A stretch of 64,000 nucleotides of DNA, from contig JACPWY010000030.1 of assembly GCA_016196825.1 (NCBI GenBank), positions 29,870-93,869 on the forward strand, given 5' to 3'. The stretch is from Deltaproteobacteria bacterium (GTDB lineage Bacteria > Bdellovibrionota > FAC87 > UBA2466). The notes below the pieces were generated by a model. That model did no database searches and was not told the origin of the DNA. It worked only from the letters and a program-made list of their open reading frames with translations. Positions 8,986 through 16,784 of this stretch are shown here, in pieces. The translations under genes were made by a program, and so were the position numbers. The stretch's first letter is position 1; every line of letters begins with the position of its first letter.

Positions 8986-9756
8986 TTATAAGAATATCTT
9001 TCCGCGCCGTTTGAGCTCGTTGTGGATCTCCTGCTGGAGTCTCATTCGAATCTGGCGACTCACCTTCGTTACGTACTCGATGTCCTGCGCCTTCTCTGGA
9101 TCCTTCTCGATGCGGATGGGGTTCAAGAACTTGATCTTCCACTTGGCCGGCAGGGGTATCACATTGAAGGGAATGGGAATGATGATTCCCAGGAGATCCT
9201 TCGCCCACCTCACCTGCCCCAATGTGATGTTGGTCTCCTCGGCCCCTATTACGATCGCGGGAATGATGGGTGCGCCGGTCATGAGTGCAAGCCGCACAAA
9301 GCCTCGCCGAAAACGTCGCAACTTATAGCGGTTTCGACTCGGTTTAAAATTCCCCTCCTCGCCCTCAGGGAAAAGAACCAGCCCCTCGCCCGTCTCGAGC
9401 ATCGCCAGGCCATTCTCAAAGGTAGCCGGGATCATCCCCATCTTCTCCGCGTGCACAGAAATCTCGGGGCGAAAGAACCAGAGTTTATGGGCGATAATAT
9501 GGGGGATTCTTCGAGTGGACTGAAAAATCTGGTGCCCCAGCATCAGAGCATCAAACCCCATGAATCCACTGTGATTGGCAATGATGATATATGAGCCCTT
9601 TTCGGGGATGTGGCGCGTGCCCACCGTCTTCACGCGGAGATAACGCTGAATGAGCTCGAGGAGAAAATAGGGGAGGACCCGATAGGCCAGCTCCTCCTTC
9701 GTGAGTCCCGCACGTTTGAGAGCCTTGTTAAAGGCCTGGGAGATAAAACTTGGCAT
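8986..9756 (-). CDS. PlsC-like 1-acylglycerol-phosphate acyltransferase
   Basis: 256 aa from ATG 9756 (MPSFISQAF); a start at 9792 would run into the upstream gene. The catalytic NHSGFMGFD motif (NHx4D) near residue 75 and the glycerol-phosphate-binding block FPEGEEGNF near 140 define the PlsC/LPLAT fold. The C-terminal arginine-rich part FKPSRNRYKLRRFRRGFVRLA is typical. It would acylate lysophosphatidate at the inner membrane, or another lipid precursor; a second acyltransferase gene (plsB) sits at 56.6 kb. It stops 1 bp after the convergent lipoprotein stop. Confidence 0.75.
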   Translation of the reverse strand: MPSFISQAFNKALKRAGLTKEELAYRVLPYFLLELIQRYLRVKTVGTRHIPEKGSYIIIANHSGFMGFDALMLGHQIFQSTRRIPHIIAHKLWFFRPEISVHAEKMGMIPATFENGLAMLETGEGLVLFPEGEEGNFKPSRNRYKLRRFRRGFVRLALMTGAPIIPAIVIGAEETNITLGQVRWAKDLLGIIIPIPFNVIPLPAKWKIKFLNPIRIEKDPEKAQDIEYVTKVSRQIRMRLQQEIHNELKRRGKIFL

Positions 9757-9763
9757 CGAGGGG

Positions 9764-10876
9764 TTATAATGCGAGCGGGGCGCGCGTCGCAACGACTTTG
9801 ATAGCCCTGCAGAGCTTGAGCGCGATCAGGTTTTCCATCACATCGACATCCGACAGGGGGTTGTAATCCATGACCAGGCTCACCTGGCCAAACTCGATCA
9901 CGGATGAGAGCGTGGAAAAAAAATGCGGAGTCATCGTCGTTGATATCTGCATCCATTTCGGCTCCATCGCAACCACAAGGCTTGGCGGCGGAATTTCCTT
10001 ACGAATCTTCTGGAAACGCTCCCGAAGCTCATCTCCCCTATCGCAAATCTCCTGAAGCTCACCATTCAAGTCGGTTTGGATGGAATCGCTTCTCACATCC
10101 CGACGCGCGAAAACGAAGTGAGTGTCATCCCAAAGAAACATCCGGTAGAGCGCCTTAATCCCCTTCACAGCCCCCGTGTTGGCCGAAATCAACTTTCCCT
10201 GCAGAAACTCCACGGTCCCTTCCTGTTGCGCTCCACCGCGCACGCGGAGCACACCGGTGCGTTCCAGTTCGTGCACCGTCACGAGCGCATCGCTGAAGGC
10301 CTGTGACTCGTGGAATGGAACGGCCACTTCCGTCTTTTGCACGGGCACAACCTGCGTGCTGGCAAACTCATTCTGCAAGGAAGATCGCTCGAGCTTCTGA
10401 ATGGCGGTTTTGATTTCCGTGAGGAAGGGTTTGTCGGTGTCCGATTCGTGCTGCAACAAAACTACCTTGAGTGACCGCAAGATCTGTTCGGACTGAATCG
10501 CCCCTTCAACATTCCCCGCGGCCCCTTTCAGCCCCTTCATCATCCTGGGATCTTCGGGCTTGGGATCTTCAAAAACACCATACACCCGGTTTTCCAAAGC
10601 AAAGGTGAGATCTTCCTTCGTGAAGCTCCGACCCATCCAAATCAAAAAGACACGCCGGGGACCTGAGCGGACCTTCGTAATCACATTGCGAGATCCCGGC
10701 AGATTCTCAATGAGAACGATCTGCGGATGGCCCACCTGGGTAGACTCCAAGAATTTTTCAGGCAGCGCCTCAAACACAAAATCGAAGGCCTGGGTGGCCT
10801 GAAGAGCAGCGGTGAACTGTTTTCCCCATTGGGTCGTCTCACCCAAAACGATCACGCGATTCCGCGATGAGGCCAT
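9764..10876 (-). CDS. DUF4388-type protein with receiver-like N-terminus
   Basis: 370 aa. The first about 110 residues (RVIVLGETTQWGKQF...QIVLIENLPG) look like a receiver domain that has lost clear phospho-acceptor chemistry. Residues about 190-260 (ALVTVHELERTGVLRVRGG...GTVEFLQGKLISANTG...LYRMFLWDDTHFVF) match the DUF4388 pattern, found in signalling proteins of Myxococcota and Bdellovibrionota. The last 60 residues resemble a second small domain. It is co-directional with the PlsC-like gene 7 bp away. Role probably regulatory or structural; no DNA-binding motif seen. Confidence 0.6.
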   Translation of the reverse strand: MASSRNRVIVLGETTQWGKQFTAALQATQAFDFVFEALPEKFLESTQVGHPQIVLIENLPGSRNVITKVRSGPRRVFLIWMGRSFTKEDLTFALENRVYGVFEDPKPEDPRMMKGLKGAAGNVEGAIQSEQILRSLKVVLLQHESDTDKPFLTEIKTAIQKLERSSLQNEFASTQVVPVQKTEVAVPFHESQAFSDALVTVHELERTGVLRVRGGAQQEGTVEFLQGKLISANTGAVKGIKALYRMFLWDDTHFVFARRDVRSDSIQTDLNGELQEICDRGDELRERFQKIRKEIPPPSLVVAMEPKWMQISTTMTPHFFSTLSSVIEFGQVSLVMDYNPLSDVDVMENLIALKLCRAIKVVATRAPLAL

Positions 10877-10902
10877 GGATCCCCCGATAGCAAATGAATG
10901 AA

Positions 10903-11964
10903 TTACCGGCCGTAACGACTGAGAAAAAGACTCTGGAGATCGGGAAAGCGGCGCAACTGCTTTAAAACGAAGGCATCATGTCCGGGATAGTAACCGTTCC
11001 CAAAAAGCAGGGTGGCCTCACTTGCAATCCCCTCCGCCCCCAGGGCCGCCCGCGTGAACGACGTCGCCATACTAAACAACAATACCTTTCCGCGAGAACG
11101 GCAGCTCAGAATCGAACTCAGCTCTGTGTTTGGCACAGATGCCACGTTCGTCACAACATCCACCATTTTATCACGAGTCACCTCGGCGACCCTAGCGGCG
11201 ACCTCGACCGGATTCGTCGCGTCAATTTGCCACACAGCATCACACACCTTGAGCTTGCGGAGATCACTCGCGGCCGCTTCGAAAGGCTCCACCGCATATA
11301 CGCGGCCTGTCCGCCCCACCTTCTGACGAGCCGCAACACACGAAAGGATGCCCGCCTTGCCTCCTGCCCCTACTACGAGGACGGATTGGCCCTTCCTACA
11401 CAGCGCATAGACCGTCGCCGGCGCACCCGCCACGTCGAAGGCCGCCATCACCACGCGCTCAGGGAGGTCACTTGGGAGCTTGGCCGCAATGCCCGTCTCA
11501 AAGAGTATCGCGTGTCCCTTGACTCGAATCTGGTGCGACTTGAGATCGACCGATCGGATCTGTTCGATCAAGAGCGGGGTCAGCGTCAGCGAGACAAGCG
11601 TGGCGACGGAATCGCCCACCTTAAATCTGCACGGCCCCTTGTAACGCGAGCCCACCACCAACACTCGCCCGATGAGCATCCCGCCCGATCCGGTGACTTT
11701 GTTCTGCTGCTTTCCGATCTCCCGCGAATTGCCCTGAACGATTCGCCCAATCTGTCCGGCGTCCCCACCCGTCTCCTTCTCCATCTGCACAAAGCTCGCT
11801 GCATCGATATTGAGACAATCCACGTCGATCAGGATTTCATTGGAATAGATCGGAAGAGAATTGTCGAGGTGCAAAGCCGACTGAGGCAATCGCGGCTCCT
11901 TGTCGAGAACCCGGTGAAGCCCCCAACGATGGCCACCCTTTCTTTCGACCGCTTTTTCAGCCAT
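10903..11964 (-). CDS. kdd: L-erythro-3,5-diaminohexanoate dehydrogenase
   Basis: 353 aa from ATG 11964 (MAEKAVERKGG). The N-terminal block WGLHRVLDKEPRLPQSA, then SNEILIDVDCLNIDAASF and GNSREIGKQQNKVTGSGG are signature stretches of Kdd, and VLVVGAGGKAGIL is the Rossmann NAD(P) loop. Kdd oxidatively deaminates L-erythro-3,5-diaminohexanoate in the lysine fermentation route that runs through beta-lysine. It overlaps the leucine-dehydrogenase-like gene upstream by 8 bp. The other pathway genes (kamA, kamDE, kce, kal) are not in this window, so the route cannot be confirmed here. Confidence 0.8.
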   Translation of the reverse strand: MAEKAVERKGGHRWGLHRVLDKEPRLPQSALHLDNSLPIYSNEILIDVDCLNIDAASFVQMEKETGGDAGQIGRIVQGNSREIGKQQNKVTGSGGMLIGRVLVVGSRYKGPCRFKVGDSVATLVSLTLTPLLIEQIRSVDLKSHQIRVKGHAILFETGIAAKLPSDLPERVVMAAFDVAGAPATVYALCRKGQSVLVVGAGGKAGILSCVAARQKVGRTGRVYAVEPFEAAASDLRKLKVCDAVWQIDATNPVEVAARVAEVTRDKMVDVVTNVASVPNTELSSILSCRSRGKVLLFSMATSFTRAALGAEGIASEATLLFGNGYYPGHDAFVLKQLRRFPDLQSLFLSRYGR

Positions 11965-12994
11965 AGAGGCGTTCTTCCGCCATCTTGTCAGCAATGAGAA
12001 AGGGCGGCGTCTTTTCCTTCTCTGCCCGCCGAAGAATTGTCTTCACAGTGTCGTAAATAGCGCTCGCCTTCTGGATCGCCTTGGCTCGGTTGTAGCCTTC
12101 ATACTCGACGAAAATATTGATGATGCCGCCCGCATTCACGACGTAATCGGGAGCGTATACGATTCCCTTTTTCCAAAGTGTCTGACCCTCGGCCGGCGTC
12201 GCTAGCTGGTTGTTAGCGCAACCAACGATTGCACGGCACTTGAGTCGGGGAAGCGTCTCGGGGTTAATAATAGCCCCTCGCGCACATGGGGCGAAGACAT
12301 CGCACTCGACTCCGTAAATTGCATTATTGTCGACAACAGTGGCCCTCAATTCGGTTCGCGCTTTGGCGAGGATGGGTTCATTGATGTCGGATACGATCAG
12401 TTTTCCACCGGCCTCTCGGATTCTGACAGCGTAGTCCCAACCCACATGGCCCAAGCCCTGAAGCGCCACCGTCACACCGCGAAGATCGGGCTTCCCCGTC
12501 ACTAGCTCCCACGTGGCTCGCAGAGCCTCGAAGCAACCCACCGCCGTCACAGGAGAGGGATCGCCGCTCGAACCCGGCACACCCTCAATCCCAAGCACGT
12601 GAGAGGTCGTCGTCTTCACCGCCATGAGATCCTCGGTGGACACATTCATGTCTTTTGCCGCGATGTATCGGCCCTTGAGCGTCTCGAGCAATTCCCCAAA
12701 ACGCGCAAAGAGCTCGGGAGTTTTTTTGGAAACTTCAGAAATGATCACCGCCTTGCCACCGCCGAAACCGAGACCCGCCAAACTCGATTTGTAAGACATC
12801 CCTTTCGACAACCGAAGCACATCCTCGAGTGCTTCCGACTGGGTGCGGTATGGAAGCAGACGAATGCCTCCACACGACGGACCCAGATGCGTGTTGTGGA
12901 TCGCGATGATCGCCTTCAGACCGACGGACGAGTCCTCGGCCGTTAGTACCGTTTCATATCCGTCAACCTTCAACTTTTCCGCTTTGAGCGCCAT
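11957..12994 (-). CDS. Leucine dehydrogenase-like amino-acid dehydrogenase (Glu/Leu/Phe/Val family)
   Basis: 345 aa. The substrate-binding glycine-rich segment GPSCGGIRLLPY, the catalytic-lysine region LAGLGFGGGKAVI and AAKDMNVS, and the NAD loop VALQGLGHVGW are all present, with the C-terminal helix VEYEGYNRAKAI. Length fits leucine/valine dehydrogenases (about 350-370). It deaminates branched-chain amino acids to 2-oxo acids with NAD. It overlaps kdd by 8 bp, suggesting that the pair serves amino-acid catabolism as a carbon source. Exact substrate is inference. Confidence 0.8.
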   Translation of the reverse strand: MALKAEKLKVDGYETVLTAEDSSVGLKAIIAIHNTHLGPSCGGIRLLPYRTQSEALEDVLRLSKGMSYKSSLAGLGFGGGKAVIISEVSKKTPELFARFGELLETLKGRYIAAKDMNVSTEDLMAVKTTTSHVLGIEGVPGSSGDPSPVTAVGCFEALRATWELVTGKPDLRGVTVALQGLGHVGWDYAVRIREAGGKLIVSDINEPILAKARTELRATVVDNNAIYGVECDVFAPCARGAIINPETLPRLKCRAIVGCANNQLATPAEGQTLWKKGIVYAPDYVVNAGGIINIFVEYEGYNRAKAIQKASAIYDTVKTILRRAEKEKTPPFLIADKMAEERLYG

Positions 12995-13080
12995 AGGGTG
13001 AACACAATTTCTAACAGATATCTTTCTTTTTGACGATTCAGAATGCCGCCATTAAAAATCAAACTTCGGGCAAACTAAAC

Positions 13081-13719
13081 ATGGCAAAGCGCTTCATCGT
13101 GATCGCCGGCAACATCGGGTCCGGCAAAACAACACTGACTGAACTCCTCTCCAAACGTTATGGGTGGGAGGCGCACTTCGAAGTGCACCGCGAAAACCCC
13201 TACCTCTCTGATTTTTACGGAGACATGAACCGCTGGTCGCTTCAGCTGCAGGTTTATTTCCTGTCCAAGCGCTTCCAGGCCCACCAAAAGATCTTGAATT
13301 CCGAGTCTTCCGCGATCCAAGATCGCTCCGTCTACGAAGACGCCTTCATCTTTGCTCGTACGCTCAGCGAGACGGGCAAGATGGACATGCGCGACTACGA
13401 AAACTATCTCGAGCTCTTCAACACGATGACCCAATTCTTAAATCCACCTGACTTGATTATCTATATCAAGAGATCGGTCGAATGCCTCAAAGGTCGCATC
13501 CGAGAACGTGGAATCGAGTATGAGCAAAATATTCCCGAGGACTACCTCCGGCAACTGGACCGCTGCTACGACGCCTGGATCAACAGCTACAAACTCGGCA
13601 AGGTCCTCACCGTAAAGGCGGACGATCTCGATCTGAAATGGCGCCTAAGCGACTTCGACTACGTCTGCAAGGCGATGGAAAACTCCCTTGACCAGCCGGA
13701 ACTGTTCACGGTCTGCTAA
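13081..13719 (+). CDS. Deoxynucleoside kinase (dAdo/dGuo kinase family)
   Basis: 212 aa from ATG 13081 (MAKRFIVIAGNIGSGKTT). Walker A is GNIGSGKTT; the nucleoside-binding DRSVYEDAFIF (DRS) and the lid region RERGIEYEQNIPEDYLRQL with the tail YDAWINSYK are family landmarks. It phosphorylates purine deoxynucleosides for salvage. An in-frame ATG at 13030 is possible but less conserved. It is divergent from the leucine-dehydrogenase-like gene with only about 85 bp between starts. Confidence 0.85.
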   Translation: MAKRFIVIAGNIGSGKTTLTELLSKRYGWEAHFEVHRENPYLSDFYGDMNRWSLQLQVYFLSKRFQAHQKILNSESSAIQDRSVYEDAFIFARTLSETGKMDMRDYENYLELFNTMTQFLNPPDLIIYIKRSVECLKGRIRERGIEYEQNIPEDYLRQLDRCYDAWINSYKLGKVLTVKADDLDLKWRLSDFDYVCKAMENSLDQPELFTVC

Positions 13720-13742
13720 GGATAGCGCGTCAACTGCGGCGA

Positions 13743-14297
13743 CTACACCTTTGCCCACTGTTGAGACAGCTGCAGATTGAGAAGCCAGGTTTCCAAGTAT
13801 CCTCGATCGATCTCAGTGTTGGCGAGAACACCGCGAATATCAGCCAGATGCTTCTCCGAGCCACCCTCTCGATAGTACTCCAACTTCTTAATGATCAGAT
13901 CTTCAGGACTCACCACGAACGCCTCAAAGCCCTTCCAAAAAGATGTCCTCTTTCGCCGCGAGAATTCCAAGATCGAGTGCGGCGTTGCCTTGCAGACAAC
14001 GATATCAACCTTGAGCCCTGACTCGTGGTGAATAAGATTGAACTGTCCTCGCGAAACAATCTCATCGATCAAGACATCCTCGGGCGGGCAGTAAAACCCT
14101 TGGATAGGGAAGAGAGATCCAAATTTTTTCGCATCCTCCGGCTTGGCACTGACCACGACATCCATATCCTTGGTCATTCGCGGCTCGCCATAAATGATCG
14201 AAGCAATGCTCCCAACGACCATATACTGAATGCCAGCGCCCTCGAGTTTTTCGAGAATGTCTTTAAACGTGTCAAAAAATCCGGAAACGGGGGTCAC
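13743..14297 (-). CDS. Nucleotidyltransferase-fold protein
   Basis: 184 aa, GTG start at 14297 overlapping the stop of the 58-aa gene (GTGA). YMVVGSIASIIYGEPRMTKDMDVVV is the GS...DxD core of MNT/AbiEii-like nucleotidyltransferases, with a further acidic position at LKVDIVV. The C-terminal half (ALEFSRRKRTSF-like region, SPEDLIIKKLEYYREGGSEKHLADI) matches proteins that share this domain in toxin-antitoxin or defence settings. Whether it transfers nucleotides is unknown; the Asp pair needed for metal is present. Confidence 0.65.
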   Translation of the reverse strand: MTPVSGFFDTFKDILEKLEGAGIQYMVVGSIASIIYGEPRMTKDMDVVVSAKPEDAKKFGSLFPIQGFYCPPEDVLIDEIVSRGQFNLIHHESGLKVDIVVCKATPHSILEFSRRKRTSFWKGFEAFVVSPEDLIIKKLEYYREGGSEKHLADIRGVLANTEIDRGYLETWLLNLQLSQQWAKV

Positions 14298-14470
14298 TTC
14301 GAGCCCTTTTCGAAAAAGGAGTAGGTGAGATGATTCAGCTCTTTCGCGGAGAGAGCGGGGTGTTTTTTCTGGAGCTGGAAACGCTTAACCGCGTAAGCAA
14401 ATTCAAAAAGATCGGCAGCTAGTTTCAGCTTCTTTTCGACCTTCTTGCTATCGGGGGCTACTCGCTCCAT
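14294..14470 (-). CDS. 58-aa highly charged protein, partner of nucleotidyltransferase
   Basis: Short frame starting at ATG 14470 (MERVAPDSKKVEKKLKLAAD) and ending KGSK. It is rich in Lys, probably all helical, and overlaps the protease gene upstream by 23 bp and the nucleotidyltransferase gene downstream by 4 bp, which is the best evidence that it is translated. Helix LKLAADLFEFAYAVKRFQLQ could be a protein-binding segment. The arrangement suggests a small regulator or antitoxin, but no family is recognised. Confidence 0.5.
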   Translation of the reverse strand: MERVAPDSKKVEKKLKLAADLFEFAYAVKRFQLQKKHPALSAKELNHLTYSFFEKGSK

Positions 14471-14915
14471 GGCCGAGACTGTAGTGAGACTTTAGGTCCA
14501 AAGGCAAGTCATCGAGGGCTGCTCCTTTGGCTGGTCCAGCGGCAACGAAAGGATTGGCGGGATTCACATCGATAGTCAGTTGCGAAGGAACAATAACAAC
14601 ATCGAGATCTTCCATAGGAATCGCCCCCAGTAGAACATCTTCCCCCAGAATCAGCGCACCAACATAAGCCGTCCTGTTCTTGAACCGAATCCGGATAGGC
14701 CCCACGTATGGGCACATGTGACTCCTGCCATCGGCCGTCGTCACCTCTTTGGTCTGCTCGGGGGCGCCAGGGTCAAACCCCAACTGAATCGCAATATGGT
14801 CCGGTATACAAAGATAAAGCGCTCCGGTATCGGCCAGGCATTTCACAGTGAGCATCCGCTCGGGCCGAACGGGATTATCCAAACTGATTTCCGCTGTCAC
14901 AAGACCCATTTTCAC
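14448..14915 (-). CDS. Clan AA retropepsin-like aspartic protease family protein
   Basis: 155 aa. CLADTGALYLCIPDHIA carries the catalytic DTG(A) of single-domain aspartic proteases, and LLGAIPMEDLDVVIVPS is the flap/second hydrophobic-hydrophobic-Gly element; such proteins dimerise to form the active site. The alternative start at 14909 differs by two residues. First gene of an overlapping trio with the 58-aa protein and the nucleotidyltransferase. Cellular substrate unknown. Confidence 0.65.
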   Translation of the reverse strand: MKMGLVTAEISLDNPVRPERMLTVKCLADTGALYLCIPDHIAIQLGFDPGAPEQTKEVTTADGRSHMCPYVGPIRIRFKNRTAYVGALILGEDVLLGAIPMEDLDVVIVPSQLTIDVNPANPFVAAGPAKGAALDDLPLDLKSHYSLGHGASSPR

Positions 14916-15091
14916 ACTCCTGACTTTAGGGTGACTCTCCCAGGAAGTCTAAGCAAAAGCTGCGCCACACGGGCAGGCACGCCGGCCTACTAACGCGGGT
15001 GCTAATCTCGCACTGAGCGCATGCTTTCCAATCTGTCTCAGGACAGACGCAACGTTTGAGGTTTGATAGGTATCGATGGTATTCAGGGTCT

Positions 15092-15877
15092 ATGCGCTTG
15101 ATTCTCCTTTTTGCTCTGATGACTGGCGGCCTCTCGGCAACGTCCTTCACCTTCTCGGGCCATTTCGAGAATCCCGACTGGTTCCGTCGATTCAACTCCA
15201 TCCAGCCGTCGCCATTTCAACTCGGCGCCGATCGGAGTGAGATCGTGCAAGACCCTCAACGTGGTCACACCGTCCTCAAGGTAAAATACCCCAAAGGCGA
15301 AATCGATAGCCACCCGAGCGGCGCCTCTTGGATCACTTACCTCGGCGGCAAGTTTGAATCGATGACAGTTAGTTATTACGTCAAATTTGAAAAAGACTTC
15401 ACCTTCGTAAAGGGCGGAAAGCTCCCAGGCCTCATCGGCGGTGCGCGCCACGGCGTCCCCCACTCAACACTCACGGGTGGCTTCAAACCCGATGGCACCG
15501 ACGGCTGGAGCGCTCGCGTGATGTGGCGAAAAGATGGCCGCGTGGTTCAATACATCTATCACCCCGATCAACCCGACAAATGGGGCGAGGACTTCCCCTG
15601 GATGATCGACGGCAAGCCCGCCCAATTCCTCCTCGGCCGCTGGCACCACCTCAAAACCGAAATCCGTATGAACACCCCCACCCAAAACAACGGCATAATC
15701 CGCTCCTGGTTCGACGGCCAAGAAGCTCTCGAGGTCACCAATCTCCGCTTCCGCGACATCCCCACAATCGCCATCGATGCCCTCTATTTCTCCACCTTCT
15801 TCGGCGGCGACGAACCCGACTGGGCTCCCCCTCGCGATGTTCACGCGTTTTTCGACGATTTCGTAGTCCGCGGGTAA
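15092..15877 (+). CDS. Secreted polysaccharide lyase family 14-like protein
   Basis: 261 aa from ATG 15092; the signal peptide is MRLILLFALMTGGLSA. The body carries the typical PL14 (alginate/glucuronan lyase) pattern: SVSYYVKFEKDF-like strand, FVKGGKLPGLIGG, GWSARVMWRKDG, YIYHPDQPDKWG and the terminal STFFGG...W.P..DVHAFFDDF. It would cleave acidic polysaccharides by beta-elimination outside the cytoplasm. Stands alone, flanked by accessory genes. An in-frame start at 15056 is less likely because it would precede the signal peptide. Confidence 0.7.
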   Translation: MRLILLFALMTGGLSATSFTFSGHFENPDWFRRFNSIQPSPFQLGADRSEIVQDPQRGHTVLKVKYPKGEIDSHPSGASWITYLGGKFESMTVSYYVKFEKDFTFVKGGKLPGLIGGARHGVPHSTLTGGFKPDGTDGWSARVMWRKDGRVVQYIYHPDQPDKWGEDFPWMIDGKPAQFLLGRWHHLKTEIRMNTPTQNNGIIRSWFDGQEALEVTNLRFRDIPTIAIDALYFSTFFGGDEPDWAPPRDVHAFFDDFVVRG

Positions 15878-15957
15878 TTGTCCTCCCGATGCTACCCTCA
15901 CATCGTTGACCACTTACCTGTCGGCCCCCTACAACCCAGCCATGCGAAGTTCCTTTC

Positions 15958-15990
15958 TTGACAAATGTACCCATATTTGGGTACATTTAC
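15958..15990 (+). promoter_or_regulatory. Promoter with embedded palindromic operator of the DUF4160/HTH module
   Basis: TTGACA at 15958-15963 is a consensus -35; TACATT near 15982 serves as -10 with a 17-18 bp spacer. The spacer and -10 hold a perfect inverted repeat, AATGTACCCA / TGGGTACATT, separated by TATT (15964-15987). A repressor bound there would block polymerase, the usual autoregulation of toxin-antitoxin genes. Confidence 0.7.
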
Positions 15991-15991
15991 T

Positions 15992-16205
15992 GTGAGTCGC
16001 TGGAAACGTTTCGGTGTCATTGTGGTTTTGTATGCAATCCGATCACGACCCTCGTCATGTTCACGTATTCGAAGATGGGCGACGTCTTCTCAAATTTAGT
16101 CTTGAGTCTTGGACAGTAATGGAGGGCAAAATGACAACCCGCTCGAGAAAGGCACTCGAGGCCTTAAGAAAGGAAGGTGTCTTTTGTGAGAAATCCAAAG
16201 TTTAG
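15992..16205 (+). pseudogene. DUF4160 domain gene, apparently frameshifted
   Basis: The downstream frame (from 16014) encodes SDHDPRHVHVFEDGRRLLKF, the hallmark of DUF4160 toxin-antitoxin proteins, ending at 16205. The expected N-terminal strand VSRWKRFGVIVVLYA lies in another frame starting at GTG 15992. The two join if one base is removed around 16030-16040 (after TTGTATGCA). Read as one protein it would be about 70 aa, the family length. So this is either a recent frameshift, a sequencing error, or the protein starts at GTG 16014 without the first strand. The HTH partner gene overlaps its end. Confidence 0.6.
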
Positions 16206-16677
16206 GTCGATTCTCCCTAACTACAAGAAAAGCACGCTCGAAATCACCCTTCTAGAAGGACGCAAGACTAAGGCCTACAGCCTTCCCTTCGCGGTGCTCA
16301 AAGGAGGAAAGCGCATTGGAAATACCAATCGATTTACCTCTCTCGAAATAGATAAAGAACTCGGAAACCAGGCCGTGTCTTACCAACTCCAAGACGAAAC
16401 ACGCGGCGACTTTCCAGCCGATTTCGTTTGTTACTATTGCGACCCGACCTACGACTGGTCCCCGCTCAACCAACTCAAACGAGCCCTGAAGGGAAAAATT
16501 CAATCTGCGAACCTCTCCATTCGGGTTTTGGCAGATGCTCTACATACTTCGCCTTCCCAGGTAGTTCGCCTCTTCGAGGAAAACGCAGGCTCGAAGCAAA
16601 TGCTTCAGCTGCTGCAGCTCGCCGAACTCGCCGGCTACCATATTGAGTTTACGCTCAGAAGAAAGCCGGCAGCCTAG
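16177..16677 (+). CDS. HTH-domain protein, partner of DUF4160
   Basis: 166 aa from GTG 16177 (an alternative GTG lies at 16186), overlapping the DUF4160 stop. The N-terminal two thirds form a beta-rich domain of unknown type; the C-terminal part NLSIRVLADALHTSPSQVVRLFEE is a helix-turn-helix of the XRE/Cro type followed by LAGYHIEFTL. It is the likely DNA-binding member that represses the palindrome at 15964. The pair matches the layout of DUF4160-linked toxin-antitoxin modules. Which member is toxic is not evident. Confidence 0.65.
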   Translation: MSFVRNPKFRSILPNYKKSTLEITLLEGRKTKAYSLPFAVLKGGKRIGNTNRFTSLEIDKELGNQAVSYQLQDETRGDFPADFVCYYCDPTYDWSPLNQLKRALKGKIQSANLSIRVLADALHTSPSQVVRLFEENAGSKQMLQLLQLAELAGYHIEFTLRRKPAA

Positions 16678-16784
16678 CCTTCAAAGCCGCAGCTCTATCC
16701 AAGATCCTCGGGACCTTAATCCCTCAGATCGATGCTACCCTCTGATCCTTGCTCCGTTGAATCGGCTCTGCCATAAGCTCGGAA

